Source: Stenotrophomonas raiganjensis (SeqCode) (GTDB lineage Bacteria > Pseudomonadota > Gammaproteobacteria > Xanthomonadales > Xanthomonadaceae). From it: a DNA stretch of 64,000 nucleotides. Positions within the stretch are counted from its first letter, which is position 1; each line of letters begins with the position of its first letter. Position numbers and translations under genes: made by a program. The stretch is from NCBI RefSeq assembly GCF_030658505.1, contig NZ_JAUTXR010000189.1, forward strand, positions 186,001 through 250,000, read 5' to 3'. Under the pieces are notes generated by a model. That model had not been told where the DNA came from. It made no database searches and was given only the letters and a program-made list of their open reading frames with translations. Positions 17,275 through 26,011 of the stretch are shown here, piece by piece.

Positions 17275-19437
17275 TCAATCCGCAATCGACCGGATGTTGT
17301 CGTAGAAAAGTCGATCTTCACGCTCGCCAGTAATGCTATAGAGCGAGTACTTGCGTCCCATCATTGCGCCGCCATCCCTGATAAGGGGGGCCCAGTTGAT
17401 GGTTGCGCTGCCGCGGGTGGAGCGAGGAAGAATGCTGTCAAACGGTATGCTGAAGTAGATTCCCTTGTCGAAGCTGCCCTCCCCGAAGTCCCTGGCAGAC
17501 ATGTCGGTTTTCGTAACATAGGCCCCCATGCTCATGCCATTGTCGAAAACCCGCGCGACATTGATCGTGGCGCCGTAGTCGCCGGCCAGATACCGTCCTA
17601 CCGAGAGAGAGCCAACGACTCGTTCCTGTGCGTCAAACGAGTAGTAAAGTGTGGCGTGGCCCGTGGTAATTCGGTAATCACGCAAACCAAAATGCTGATT
17701 GAAATCACGCTGGCGCAGGTGGTTCAAATTGGCGCCAACTGCCCATGATTCACCCATCGGTCGATAGAGAAGCTCGCCGCCCACACCGGCGTACATCCAC
17801 TCAAGATAGCCGGCGTACGCAATACCGTAGAGGTCTTTGCCAAGTCGGCCTGCAATGTTGAACTGCAGGTTGGGCATTGTTAGGTCGGATGTATTCAAGT
17901 ACCTGCGGATATCAGTTCGTACTCGCGGGACATTGCTCGGGGCGTCGTAGCGGAATTTGTCGTAATTGTTGATGACGTTCGCGCTCAGCGAACCTGTCAG
18001 CCATACGTTTGGACGGAAGAATATGCTCCCGCTTGCATTGGCAGAAACCTGATACAGGATGAACCCATCCGGGCCGCCGAGATTCTGTCGATACCCAAAG
18101 CTGAAGCCGCCTCCCCAGGGGCGGCTTCCTGCCTGATAGAGGGTATCGGTCCGGATGGCGATGGGCGCGCTGATCTCGGTACTGCGTCGAAGGTCATCTT
18201 CGCTTGCAGCCCCTTGCAGATACGCCTCGATGGTCTCTCGCTTGATCGACATGTCTACGGTTGGCATGCCCAGACGTGTCGTCCGGAATGTGTACCAGTC
18301 GTAGCTGTCGTCAAGCGTATTGCCAAGAATGCGCGCAGCGCGGCCCATGCCCTTGGCTGCGCTGGCGTAGCGATTCTGATAGCCGTCGATCACCAGCTCG
18401 CTGCCGCGGCGGGAAATGCTGTCTACGCGGAATCCAGCGTTCTCGTCAATGTCGCCAGCGACGGACTTCCAATCCGGTTGCGTCGCACTTGATGCTCCTT
18501 GGTTCGCTAGCGCGCTCCGGTCAATCCTTGTGGGAGGTGGATCGAAGGGCTTAGGTGCAGAGGGGGCATGACCGGGATTCCCGCGCAGGGTCAATGAAAA
18601 CATGGCCGCCTCACCACGCTCCCAAGCCGCTGTGAGTTCCACATTTCGATTTGGCGCGTAGACCAATCCGATGTTCACCGGCGTACTTTGCTTGAGGTTG
18701 TTGCGTCGCGGTTCGCGCCTGTAATCATTGCCGTCATACTCGACCTTGACTAGCAGGGGATCCCACGGTGTTTGGTAGGTGATGCCGCCAAAGATGCCTA
18801 CTGGGCCTTTGAACATGTTGCTCACCCCGAACTTGCCGGCGTCATTGATATTGCTTCCGGCGATAGGCCGGCGCTCCTTGAAGCGATCATCGATTGCTCC
18901 TAGAGGGTTCGAAAAGTCGCCGCGATTGCCAATGTAGCCGGTTGCCAGGCCAACGGATGCATCAATAGGGCCGAAATTCTTGCTCGCGACCAAGTACTCG
19001 CTGGAGAAGAAGCCCGTGCCGCCCAGATCACGCACGCCGAAGGCAAGATCTGGCGTCCAGCGTGTTTCGCGCCAGAATCGCACCTTGAAATCGATCGACT
19101 TGTCCTTGTAGTTCTGGTCACCGCTGAGGCTGGTTTCCCCGTATCGCAGGTTGGAGACGTTGATGTATCGGAACGAGCCTTCCAGCCAAGAGAATGGCTG
19201 CAGCGTCAGGTTGTATCGACTGTACGGAGAATTGTGTGATGCAGTGAACGCGATATCCCCATCCTCGGTCATGCGTGCTGTCGGTGTCTGCAGCAAGCCG
19301 ATGCCACCCCATTCGCTGGCAGTCGGGGGCGGAGCCTGTTGTGCATGCAGTTCGGCTGCCAGCGACAGAGCGAGCAGCGACAGGGCGAAGGCGGTAGGGC
19401 GCGTAGCGCCGGCGGATGAGAGGGTGGAGCGAATCAC
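17275..19437 (-). CDS. YjbH/GfcD-type outer-membrane exopolysaccharide protein
   Basis: A 720-aa exported protein with an N-terminal signal sequence (LSLLALSLAAELHAQ) and then SEWGGIGLLQTPTARM, the conserved opening of YjbH proteins. The remainder is rich in alternating beta-strand sequence, and the family is modelled as outer-membrane barrels. It acts in group 4 capsule/colanic-like polysaccharide secretion with GfcB and GfcC. The start GTG at 19437 overlaps the stop of the gfcC-like gene (GTGA); a longer frame inside that gene is not signal-like. Confidence 0.87.
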   Translation of the reverse strand: MIRSTLSSAGATRPTAFALSLLALSLAAELHAQQAPPPTASEWGGIGLLQTPTARMTEDGDIAFTASHNSPYSRYNLTLQPFSWLEGSFRYINVSNLRYGETSLSGDQNYKDKSIDFKVRFWRETRWTPDLAFGVRDLGGTGFFSSEYLVASKNFGPIDASVGLATGYIGNRGDFSNPLGAIDDRFKERRPIAGSNINDAGKFGVSNMFKGPVGIFGGITYQTPWDPLLVKVEYDGNDYRREPRRNNLKQSTPVNIGLVYAPNRNVELTAAWERGEAAMFSLTLRGNPGHAPSAPKPFDPPPTRIDRSALANQGASSATQPDWKSVAGDIDENAGFRVDSISRRGSELVIDGYQNRYASAAKGMGRAARILGNTLDDSYDWYTFRTTRLGMPTVDMSIKRETIEAYLQGAASEDDLRRSTEISAPIAIRTDTLYQAGSRPWGGGFSFGYRQNLGGPDGFILYQVSANASGSIFFRPNVWLTGSLSANVINNYDKFRYDAPSNVPRVRTDIRRYLNTSDLTMPNLQFNIAGRLGKDLYGIAYAGYLEWMYAGVGGELLYRPMGESWAVGANLNHLRQRDFNQHFGLRDYRITTGHATLYYSFDAQERVVGSLSVGRYLAGDYGATINVARVFDNGMSMGAYVTKTDMSARDFGEGSFDKGIYFSIPFDSILPRSTRGSATINWAPLIRDGGAMMGRKYSLYSITGEREDRLFYDNIRSIAD

Positions 19438-20207
19438 GGTTGCAGGGCCTGGGTAGCGATGAACGCCGCGAACTCGGCATTGAAGGTGCTGTCGACTGCA
19501 GCGACGGCGTGCTGGCGCAGTGGCACAAAGATGACGCCGCCAGGGGCGACTGGCTGCGGATCGGAGCGGTTCCATAGCGCGATGCCAATCTTCTGGACAG
19601 TCATGTCTGGCTGTACCACATAGAGTTCATCACGGTCTGCCGCAGGTGTGACAGCACATTCGCGCAGGTATTCATGCGCATCACGCAGCGGCTGATGAGT
19701 CAGCTCACAGGTTGATTCCACCGCACCTACTACGGTGATCGTGGCAGGTCGGCGAGGAGCGATCAGTACATCTCCCTGTTCCAGCACCGGGTCGCTGCCC
19801 GCCTGAACCTGCATCAGCCGCATGTCGTTGACGGGCAGTCGTATGCGACCCGATGCCGGATGGTCCTGCAGCCAACGAGAAAGCCCGGTTGCTGCGTCTG
19901 CGATCTGCGGATCCTGATGCTCCTCAAGTAAGTCGAGGTCGTGTTGCAGACCCGCACGCAGTCGAACCTGCTGCAGGCGTGCATGCGGCCGATACAGCGC
20001 CAATGCGGGCAGATAGGCGTCTGCAGTGGGTTGCGTGGTTGCGAGAAGCCGGGAAAGCCGGGTGCCGACAGCCACCGTGTAGCTTCCCGGTGCAGACAGT
20101 GCTCCATCAGCGACGACCTCAAGATTGCCGGGCGCCGGCGATTTGTTGGCCAGGGCAGGACCAGCAGCCAGCAACGCTGCCAGCAGCGGCAAGAATCGAA
20201 ATCCCAT
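19434..20207 (-). CDS. GfcC-type capsule biosynthesis protein
   Basis: A 257-aa periplasmic protein with a cleavable signal peptide (LLAALLAAGPALA). Its body, with two ubiquitin-like-fold segments, matches the GfcC/YmcB family: VAVGTRLSRLL, VEVRAGSDP-like and GDVLIAPRRPATITVVGAV. Known members support assembly of group 4 capsule. It is third in the minus operon and coupled to the gfcD-like gene. Confidence 0.83.
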   Translation of the reverse strand: MGFRFLPLLAALLAAGPALANKSPAPGNLEVVADGALSAPGSYTVAVGTRLSRLLATTQPTADAYLPALALYRPHARLQQVRLRAGLQHDLDLLEEHQDPQIADAATGLSRWLQDHPASGRIRLPVNDMRLMQVQAGSDPVLEQGDVLIAPRRPATITVVGAVESTCELTHQPLRDAHEYLRECAVTPAADRDELYVVQPDMTVQKIGIALWNRSDPQPVAPGGVIFVPLRQHAVAAVDSTFNAEFAAFIATQALQP

Positions 20208-20209
20208 GG

Positions 20210-20890
20210 TCAGTCCTTTGCGGCGCGGTAAGGTTTGAGCTGCACCAGCTCCACTGTGTAGGAGGGTCCCAGCTGCTGCCGGCTCTTCCAGATAAAGCCT
20301 GTGCTGGGATCCGCCCAGTAGATGTTGTGCGCATGGAAGCCGCCTTCGATGCGCTCATCAAAGCGAATCAACGACCGTTCCTTGCCGAGGATGCTCACCG
20401 ACTCGATACCGCCACGCGTGAGGGTGCCGGTGGCCCTGACCCCCATACGGTAGCCAGGAATCCAGTCGTACTCGCGCTGTACAGTGGTGGTGCTGTTGAG
20501 CGCATGCAATCTGGTAAAAGGCGAGGCTCCTGCGATGCGCGCCTGAATCTGCCGGTCTGAGCTCGAAACGCCCGTTACCAGGCCTGTGTCGTCGAGTTGG
20601 AATACCGCGTTGCTTCCGGCGTACCAGCTCTGGCGCCCCCCGTCGACGTAACCCAACACCATCACGGCAGTCAGGTCGGGGGCTTTCAACTGCGCCTGTG
20701 GGAAGCGGTTCGCGGCGACCTGTTCAGGAGTAGCTGTCACCTGTCGCTTCAGCAGCAGGCGAAAGGAATCGCTGGTCGCACGGCTGGCCGTTGTGCAGCC
20801 TGCCAGCAGAGCCAGCGTGGAGAGGGTCATCATCCAATGGAGGGCGCGCCGCAATCTGCGGCGCGCCAAGAGCACATCCATGCGCATCAT
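20210..20890 (-). CDS. YjbF/GfcB-type lipoprotein
   Basis: A 226-aa lipoprotein: positively charged N-terminus, hydrophobic segment and lipobox LLAGC at about residues 28-32, with Thr-Thr after the Cys, so outer-membrane sorting is likely. The rest matches the YjbF group of exopolysaccharide lipoproteins (VLGYVDGGRQSWY, IWKSRQ). The start could be any of three close ATGs (20890, 20887, 20881). It ends 2 bp before the gfcC-like start. Confidence 0.83.
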   Translation of the reverse strand: MMRMDVLLARRRLRRALHWMMTLSTLALLAGCTTASRATSDSFRLLLKRQVTATPEQVAANRFPQAQLKAPDLTAVMVLGYVDGGRQSWYAGSNAVFQLDDTGLVTGVSSSDRQIQARIAGASPFTRLHALNSTTTVQREYDWIPGYRMGVRATGTLTRGGIESVSILGKERSLIRFDERIEGGFHAHNIYWADPSTGFIWKSRQQLGPSYTVELVQLKPYRAAKD

Positions 20891-20891
20891 G

Positions 20892-22001
20892 TCACTTGTT
20901 CCCGACTTCGTTCTCCGTGCGGGCGGCGGTGTACAGGATGTTCGTGAATGGCAACAGCTGGTTCACGAAGCGGTTCCAGCGCGTGACGCCGGCCGCGCCA
21001 ACAAAAACCACGTCGCCGGGCTGCAGCATGAACTGGCTGCCAATCGCAAAGGCAGCCGGTGAACGAGCTTCGAGCTGATAGACAGTGGAAGGCACTGACT
21101 CCAGATCCCTGCTGCCACGGATCACATAGACTGCATTACCGGCTGAGGTCTCCTGGGTCAGTCCGCGGGCGCGGCCGAGTGCCTGGTTCAGTGACACGTC
21201 GCCGGTGCGGAAGCTGTAGGCGCCAGGAAGATTGACTTCACCGACTACGAAAATTTCCTTTCGATCCAAGTAGGGGATGAAGATTGAATCCCCGTCCTTC
21301 AGGAACAGCTGGCGGCCGCCATGCTGGGTGGCCAGTGTTTCCAGATTGATCGTATAGGTGGCACCGGCGCGGCTGAGGCGGACGCCGGACAGGTCAGCTT
21401 GATTGACGTTCAAGCCACCCTGACTGATGGCGTCAGCCAAAGTCAGCGGCGAGGTACCAAGTGCAATCGGGGCTGAGCGCTCGGCAGCGCCCGTGACCCA
21501 TACGCGCTGGCTACCGTAGGTAAGGATGGAAACGTCGACTTGGGGCGATTCGATGTACTGCGCCAGTCGTCGGCTGATTTCCTCGCGCAGGGCAACCGGA
21601 GTCTTGCCCTTGGCCTGAACCTTACCGATGTAGGGGTAGAACAGTGAGCCGTCGCTCTGCACCAGTCGTCCGGCAAGATTGCCCTGCTGCTGCGAGCCGG
21701 CGGGAACAGTCAGTTCCGGATGATCCCAGACGGTGATGTACAGAATGTCGCCAATACCAACCGTGTATTCCGGTGGCTGGTAGTCAAACAGTTCCGAGGG
21801 AAGGACCTGCTCACTCTGCGTTGCTCGATCCATGGCGATGAGCTTGGGCGTGATGGTGATCAGCTCAAGCTGGCGGTCGTCGCTCTGGCGGCCGCGCGAG
21901 ACATCGCTATGGCGCAGGTGCTGGCCGGGGGCCAGCAGGCAGCCGGACAGGGTGGCGGTTGCCAGTAGAGCAGCCGCGAGACAGGTCAACTTCTTGGTCA
22001 T
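20892..22001 (-). CDS. Wza/GfcE-type outer-membrane polysaccharide export lipoprotein
   Basis: A 369-aa export channel subunit. The signal peptide ends in lipobox LSGC (Cys21); the Poly_export domain (YTVGIGDILYITVWDHPELTVP) starts near residue 78 and SLBB domains follow (IFVVGEVNLPGAYSF). The C-terminal amphipathic helix (WNRFVNQLLPF) resembles the membrane-spanning Wza helix. It should form the octameric channel working with the Wzc-like kinase. It is separated from the upstream gfcA-like gene by a terminator. Confidence 0.92.
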   Translation of the reverse strand: MTKKLTCLAAALLATATLSGCLLAPGQHLRHSDVSRGRQSDDRQLELITITPKLIAMDRATQSEQVLPSELFDYQPPEYTVGIGDILYITVWDHPELTVPAGSQQQGNLAGRLVQSDGSLFYPYIGKVQAKGKTPVALREEISRRLAQYIESPQVDVSILTYGSQRVWVTGAAERSAPIALGTSPLTLADAISQGGLNVNQADLSGVRLSRAGATYTINLETLATQHGGRQLFLKDGDSIFIPYLDRKEIFVVGEVNLPGAYSFRTGDVSLNQALGRARGLTQETSAGNAVYVIRGSRDLESVPSTVYQLEARSPAAFAIGSQFMLQPGDVVFVGAAGVTRWNRFVNQLLPFTNILYTAARTENEVGNK

Positions 22002-22026
22002 GGGAGTAAGAAAATTCGACAGGCAT

Positions 22027-22060
22027 AAAAAACCCTCGCCAAGCAGTTGCCCGGCGAGGG
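22027..22060 (-). terminator. intrinsic terminator/attenuator after the gfcA-like gene
   Basis: Read on the minus strand, CCCTCGCC (22060-22053) pairs with GGCGAGGG (22040-22033) around a 12-nt loop and is followed by six T (22032-22027). It sits between the gfcA-like and wza-like genes of the same operon and so should reduce transcription of the downstream export genes relative to gfcA. Confidence 0.9.
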
Positions 22061-22082
22061 CTTGAAACCGGAAACGGTTGGA

Positions 22083-22403
22083 TCAGCGGCCAGTGCCGCC
22101 AGTGCCGCCAGTACCACCCGTGCCGCCGGTGCCACCGGTGCCCGGCTCTTCCGGATTACCCGGGTCACCGCCCGGATCGCTTGGGCCACTGGTGCTGTCA
22201 CCGGCGACGCTGTACAGCACGGCGCCAGCAGCAACGGCGATGACGCTGGTGCCGACAATGGCGGCGGTCGACAGGCCTGCGGCCTCGGTGCCCGCTACAG
22301 CGGCGGTGGTGCCTTCTGCGGCGGCTTCCGTTGCCGGAACCTCCTGAGCGAACACCGGGGAGGACAGACCCAGCAGGGCCAGGGCGGCAATCATCTTCTT
22401 CAT
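22083..22403 (-). CDS. GfcA-like small exported Gly/Thr-rich protein
   Basis: A 106-aa protein: signal peptide (MIAALALLGLSSPVFAQ), an Ala/Thr-rich stretch, one hydrophobic segment (about residues 45-65, IVGTSVIAVAAGAVLYSVAG) and a C-terminal tail of five GTG-G-type repeats (GGTGGTGGTGG). Composition and its place as first gene before wza-, gfcB-, gfcC- and gfcD-like genes suit GfcA/YmcD; sequence identity to that family cannot be judged here. The repeat codons form a DNA microsatellite, so length may vary between strains. Confidence 0.65.
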   Translation of the reverse strand: MKKMIAALALLGLSSPVFAQEVPATEAAAEGTTAAVAGTEAAGLSTAAIVGTSVIAVAAGAVLYSVAGDSTSGPSDPGGDPGNPEEPGTGGTGGTGGTGGTGGTGR

Positions 22404-22518
22404 CTACGGGGTCTCCTACTCCGTGAGGTAAATTTTTCCACGCGTATGGTGGCGAATAGTCATCTGCCCTGTCAAGGAAGGTGAAGGGCTTGTGCAAGCA
22501 AATCGACGGTCTTCAACT

Positions 22519-23178
22519 TCAGTCGTTGGTCTCGAGGCAGTCCTCCAAGGCCTCGGCAAGCGCTGTGACCAGCTGATGTGTGCGTAGATCTGGAAGGCAG
22601 AGTGGAAGGATGAGGCCGATGAGCACGGCAGAGGCCAGGATCCGCCCGCTGGGGCGGTTGCACGGAGTTGTGGTGGAAAGCGCCCATGCGCCGCTGCCCA
22701 GCCCAAGCATCAGCCCGGCAATGACCTCCGAAAGGCTATGCGCATGCAGCGGGATTCGTGACCAGGCAATGGCGGTGGCCAGCAGCACGCCGATGACCAG
22801 GCCGAACGACCGAGCGCGACTGTCGGGGCCAGCAAGCAGCACGCCAACAACTGGGTAGATGGCGCTGGACATTGCCGCATGCCCGGAGAAGCCTGTGAAG
22901 TGCACGCTCTTGATGCCGATCCCCCAGCCCATGAAGGCCAGCTTTGAGGCAAGCGTGACGCCGGTGGTGACGGCGATGGCCGCCAGCCATCGCCATTTCA
23001 GGCGTGCGTCTGCGCGGGGCAGCGTGATCAGCAGCGCCAGGGCCATCGGCAGCAGCCAGCGGCTGTCGCCGAGGGCGGAGAGGCTTCGCCAGACGTCGGG
23101 CATCCAGTTCACAACGGGTCGCGGCGGGCCAGCATATCGACTCCGGGCGCTGCGAAGAACGACTAACGCTTGGTCCAT
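22519..23178 (-). CDS. PAP2-family membrane phosphatase
   Basis: A 219-aa integral membrane phosphatase with the PAP2 motifs: KSVHFTGFSGHA (SGH motif) and SRIPLHAHSLSEV (SR-x5-H-x3-D variant, with E in place of the usual D). Members dephosphorylate undecaprenyl pyrophosphate or lipid phosphates; next to a capsule locus, carrier-lipid recycling is a reasonable guess. The usual first motif KxxxxxxRP is poorly conserved. The ATG at 23178 is taken, but an ATG at 23103 is possible. Confidence 0.75.
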   Translation of the reverse strand: MDQALVVLRSARSRYAGPPRPVVNWMPDVWRSLSALGDSRWLLPMALALLITLPRADARLKWRWLAAIAVTTGVTLASKLAFMGWGIGIKSVHFTGFSGHAAMSSAIYPVVGVLLAGPDSRARSFGLVIGVLLATAIAWSRIPLHAHSLSEVIAGLMLGLGSGAWALSTTTPCNRPSGRILASAVLIGLILPLCLPDLRTHQLVTALAEALEDCLETND

Positions 23179-23212
23179 TCAGCCAGAGGAGGTATCCTTC
23201 CCTGCTGCAAAT

Positions 23213-23289
23213 GGCCCCGTAGCTCAGCTGGATAGAGCGTCCCCCTCCTAAGGGGAAGGTCGCCCGTTCGAATCGGGCCGGGGTCACCA
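23213..23289 (+). tRNA. tRNA-Arg (anticodon CCT)
   Basis: A complete 77-nt cloverleaf: acceptor GGCCCCG pairs with CGGGGTC, D-arm AGCTC..., anticodon stem TCCCC/GGGGA with loop CTCCTAA giving anticodon CCT, T-arm GTTCGAATC, and encoded CCA. It reads AGG codons. Its 3' half (from 23240) is the attachment site of the genomic island; the gene is intact because the element carried a copy of that half. Confidence 0.97.
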
Positions 23290-23290
23290 T
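23240..23290 (+). other. attL: 51-bp direct repeat in tRNA-Arg
   Basis: Identical over 51 bp to 35375-35425, running from the anticodon arm to one base past CCA. It marks the left end of the integrated element. Confidence 0.93.
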
Positions 23291-23468
23291 TAATCAATGG
23301 CTTACAGAATTTCATGGCGAGCGACATTGCTCTACATCGCCGTACGTAATCCAGCTTTTGGCACAGTTGGCACAGCGGTTTGAACCATACGGTTTGCTGA
23401 AATCCGTACTGAGGGCCCCGCTTCGAGGCCCGGATGACGGACCTCAATGACCTTGCTGCGTGGCACGG

Positions 23469-24215
23469 ATGAACACGGCACACAAGATCAGTCAGCAGTT
23501 CAGGGATTTCATCGCAGCCCTCGGCGGGGCAGCGGGCCTGATTACTGCGGGCTCAGTTTTTGTACTGGGAATCCTTGCAGGCTGGGCTGTCTTTCAAGAA
23601 CGGCCGCCGTCTAAACCTCTTTCACCAGGGTCGATCGCTGATGGTCTAGCAGCGCTTGGTGCTCTTGTTGGTGCTGCATCTACCATCTTCATTGCCGTGC
23701 TTGCCTCTCGAGAGGTTGCTAGGCGGAAGAAGGAAGCGCTATCAATCTCAGTGTCAATTTCATGCTGGCCTGTGGTGGCGGACATGGAACTGGCCGTCCG
23801 TATAAGCAGAATCGTCCCCGAGGGACGGGAGTTCTCTCGCGCCGACATCAAACTACTAACCGAGGTAGCTCAGACCTTCATGACGCATGAAGAACTAAGG
23901 GATTGGGCTTTGGTCTCCGGCCTCCCTGCTGACGTGCTTCAGAGTGTTGCCACTGGCCGCTCTTTGTTGCATCAAGCGAGCGTCCAAGCAAGGCTAATCC
24001 GCAGAAATTCTGATCGGGGTGAGGATGTCCCTGCTATTGAAGTTTGGAGCCTTGTAGTGAAGATTGAGGAGGCCGCCGAGAAATTGCGCTACGCGGCGGA
24101 CTACCTACACCAACAGATCGGGGGCCGGGATGTCCCGCCTTGGCGAAGCTGGAGGGGTACAAGGGATATGAGAACGATCCAGAGAGAGTTGACTCGTCGT
24201 TATCACAAGATTTAA
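23469..24215 (+). CDS. unrecognised two-pass membrane protein of the island
   Basis: A 248-aa protein from ATG 23469 (a GTG at 23460 is an alternative). Two hydrophobic segments (about residues 20-42 and 60-82) place the remaining 165 residues, which are charged and helical, on one side of the membrane. No family recognised. It converges on the integrase gene and overlaps its end by 4 bp. In this context roles such as superinfection exclusion are conceivable but nothing in the sequence shows it. Confidence 0.65.
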   Translation: MNTAHKISQQFRDFIAALGGAAGLITAGSVFVLGILAGWAVFQERPPSKPLSPGSIADGLAALGALVGAASTIFIAVLASREVARRKKEALSISVSISCWPVVADMELAVRISRIVPEGREFSRADIKLLTEVAQTFMTHEELRDWALVSGLPADVLQSVATGRSLLHQASVQARLIRRNSDRGEDVPAIEVWSLVVKIEEAAEKLRYAADYLHQQIGGRDVPPWRSWRGTRDMRTIQRELTRRYHKI

Positions 24216-25203
24216 AACTTCAATCGTTTCACCGCTTGGTCGTCCCCGTCTGGAGTGAGATGAGCGTAGTACTTCTCCGTTGTTGCATAGTCTGCGTGCC
24301 CAGCAAGGACTTGCACGCGACGAAGTGGAACACCTGCCATCACCATATGAGCGCAGAAAGTATGGCGTAGCCTGTGAAGGTGACCGCCCACTCCAGCAAG
24401 CTCACAGTCCTTCTTGAACCAGTCAGACAAGGTGTCCTTGTGTACCGTGGCCAGCGGGTCTGGCAGGTGCCTCAGCGCCCACTTCGCATAGCGGTTTAGG
24501 GGGACTTCCCGCCATTTCCCTGACTTTGTCCGGCCTTCCCCGCTCTCGTCCGGGTCGCTCTCCACCAGCAGGCGACCGGCCACGACAGAGCTTTTCTCCA
24601 AGCCGATGATCTCGCCACGCCGCAGACCGGTGTGGGCCATAAAGAGCCACAGCGGCGCTCGCGCAGGGTTCGCACGATAGAGCCGGCGCATCGCCGCACG
24701 GTCATAGAACTTGACTGCCACGCTCCGTACGCCGCGAGGTGCCTTCACTGAGGCAAGCGGGTTCATGTCCAGCTCTTTCCATTCGACCCCGCGGTTGAAT
24801 GCCGCCTTCAGCCGTCGAATCTCCTTCCCCACAGTTTCCTTCGCCGCCTTGTCGTCCAGCAACCTGGAGCGCTTGTACTGCTCCACCTCGACCTCTCGGA
24901 TGCTGTCGATCGGCCGGTGGCCGAACCGCTCAATGAAGCGCTTCACCTCGCTCCTGGCCTTCGAAATCGTGGTCGGGTGCTCGGCCTCGTACCAGTCCAG
25001 ATACCACTCTAGGTAGTCACGGACCTTGGGCAGGCGCGCCAAGATCCGCACCCCATGTGTCAGTTCTGCTTCTTTCGCGGCACGTACTCTCTCTCCGCCT
25101 CACGGGCGTCAGGTTGCCCAATGGACCGGCGAAAGCGCTCGCCGCCTTCCGCCCAGTCGAGGTAGGCCTTGCTGCCGCGCCAGTAGAGTCGGACCTTTGT
25201 CAT
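24212..25203 (-). pseudogene. phage-type tyrosine integrase, frameshifted near its N-terminus
   Basis: The main frame gives a tyrosine recombinase with TGLRRGE (Arg), HRLRHTF (His-x2-Arg) and GHADYATTEKYYAH (His and Tyr nucleophile), all catalytic residues present. The natural start is probably ATG 25203, which overlaps the preceding stop (ATGA) and has AGAGGA upstream. That frame, MTKVRLYWRGSKAYLDWA, reads 47 codons and stops at 25060. Removing one GA from the GAGAGAGA stretch at about 25087-25096 would join it to REAE-RVRAAKEAELTHG and the catalytic part. Only a shortened protein from GTG 25051 could be made, lacking the arm-binding domain. Confidence 0.75.
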
Positions 25204-25397
25204 TCCTCTGCACCTTCGATCGCGGCATAGAGCGCCGCCTTTTCGTACAACTGCCTTCCCATGAAGCGGCGGGGCGTGAGCCCGTAGCCCATGGCGTTCT
25301 TCCTGAACAGGCTGTTTGAGGCGCTGCGGTAGTGAGCGGCTTCCTCGACGGTGAGCCAGTCTTTCCCTGACAGGTCGAGCCTTTCAGCTGCGCCCAT
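25200..25397 (-). CDS. excisionase-like small helix-turn-helix protein
   Basis: A 65-aa protein from ATG 25397, ending in the integrase start (ATGA overlap). The sequence WLTVEEAAHYRSAS..LFRKNAMGYGLTPRRFMGRQLYEKAALYAAI has the layout of an AlpA/excisionase winged helix: TVEEAA helix, then a wing-like GRQLY. Position directly before the integrase supports a recombination-directionality role. The same frame continues upstream, so the start is a choice. Confidence 0.55.
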   Translation of the reverse strand: MGAAERLDLSGKDWLTVEEAAHYRSASNSLFRKNAMGYGLTPRRFMGRQLYEKAALYAAIEGAEE

Positions 25398-25808
25398 TGG
25401 CGCCTCCCGCTGCCTTCCTCCTGGCCGTCGGCTGTTCCGCGAGGCTAAGATTGAATTGCACGACGTTGTCGGGGACGGCCGCCGGAGAGAGTGCCCGCGC
25501 GCTGCGGGCCGGACGGTTGAGCCGGCGCCATGCCGCGATGGCTGCGTCGGGATTGGCATGTTTGCTGCTCGACCTGCAGGCGCACTCGACCAGGTGGCCA
25601 CCGCTGGCGGAGGCGCAGCGCTTGTCGTGGATGTGGCGCGCACGGTGGTGTCATTCCGCCAGTCGCGCCTGCCGTCCCGATACTCGGTGACGTGCTCCAC
25701 CACATCGAAGGGAAGCGTATGCAGGTGAGTGCTTACGTCGGCCATGGCCCTCTTGATAGCCAACTCCAGCGACTCGGGAGCCTTGCTCTTGCGGCTGAAC
25801 CAGCTCAT
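25384..25808 (-). pseudogene. decayed small phage-type gene(s) upstream of the excisionase-like gene
   Basis: A frame begins at ATG 25808 (MSWFSRKSKAPESLELAIKR), overlapping the previous stop by 4 bp, and looks coding to about residue 55. Beyond this the coding-like sequence is in another frame: IHDKRCASASGGHLVEC followed by VVQFNLSL, ending with a stop at 25384 and having no start codon of its own. An ATG at 25654 (MTPPCA) would join it after a one-base change. I read this as one or two small genes damaged by frameshift; an intact relative would settle it. Confidence 0.45.
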
Positions 25809-26005
25809 TTGCCCACCGTCTGGCTGTCGATCAGGGCCTTAACGTCGTTGAATTGCACCCATGCGCCCGTATTGGACTCTTCGCAGTCCACTGACATACC
25901 GACAAGACCGGGACCTTCATCGGCGAACAGGTCGAAGCGATGCAACTTCAGCAGGTCCACTGCCTGCGCGGGCGGGGCGGCGTAGGCGCGTTCGATTCGT
26001 CCCAC
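25805..26005 (-). CDS. small unrecognised island protein
   Basis: A 66-aa protein from GTG 26005, with GGAG upstream, and a 4-bp overlap with the following ATG at 25808. The sequence (VDLLKLHRFDLFADEGPGLVG) is not recognised. The overlaps suggest it was part of the small-gene string leading into the integrase. Confidence 0.5.
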   Translation of the reverse strand: MGRIERAYAAPPAQAVDLLKLHRFDLFADEGPGLVGMSVDCEESNTGAWVQFNDVKALIDSQTVGK

Positions 26006-26011
26006 GCCCTG

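Noticed and set aside
22083..22160. Repeated GTGGCG-type units that could look like a short repeat array
   Set aside because: They are the codons of a Gly/Thr tail in the gfcA-like gene; there are no unique spacers, so it is not a CRISPR array.
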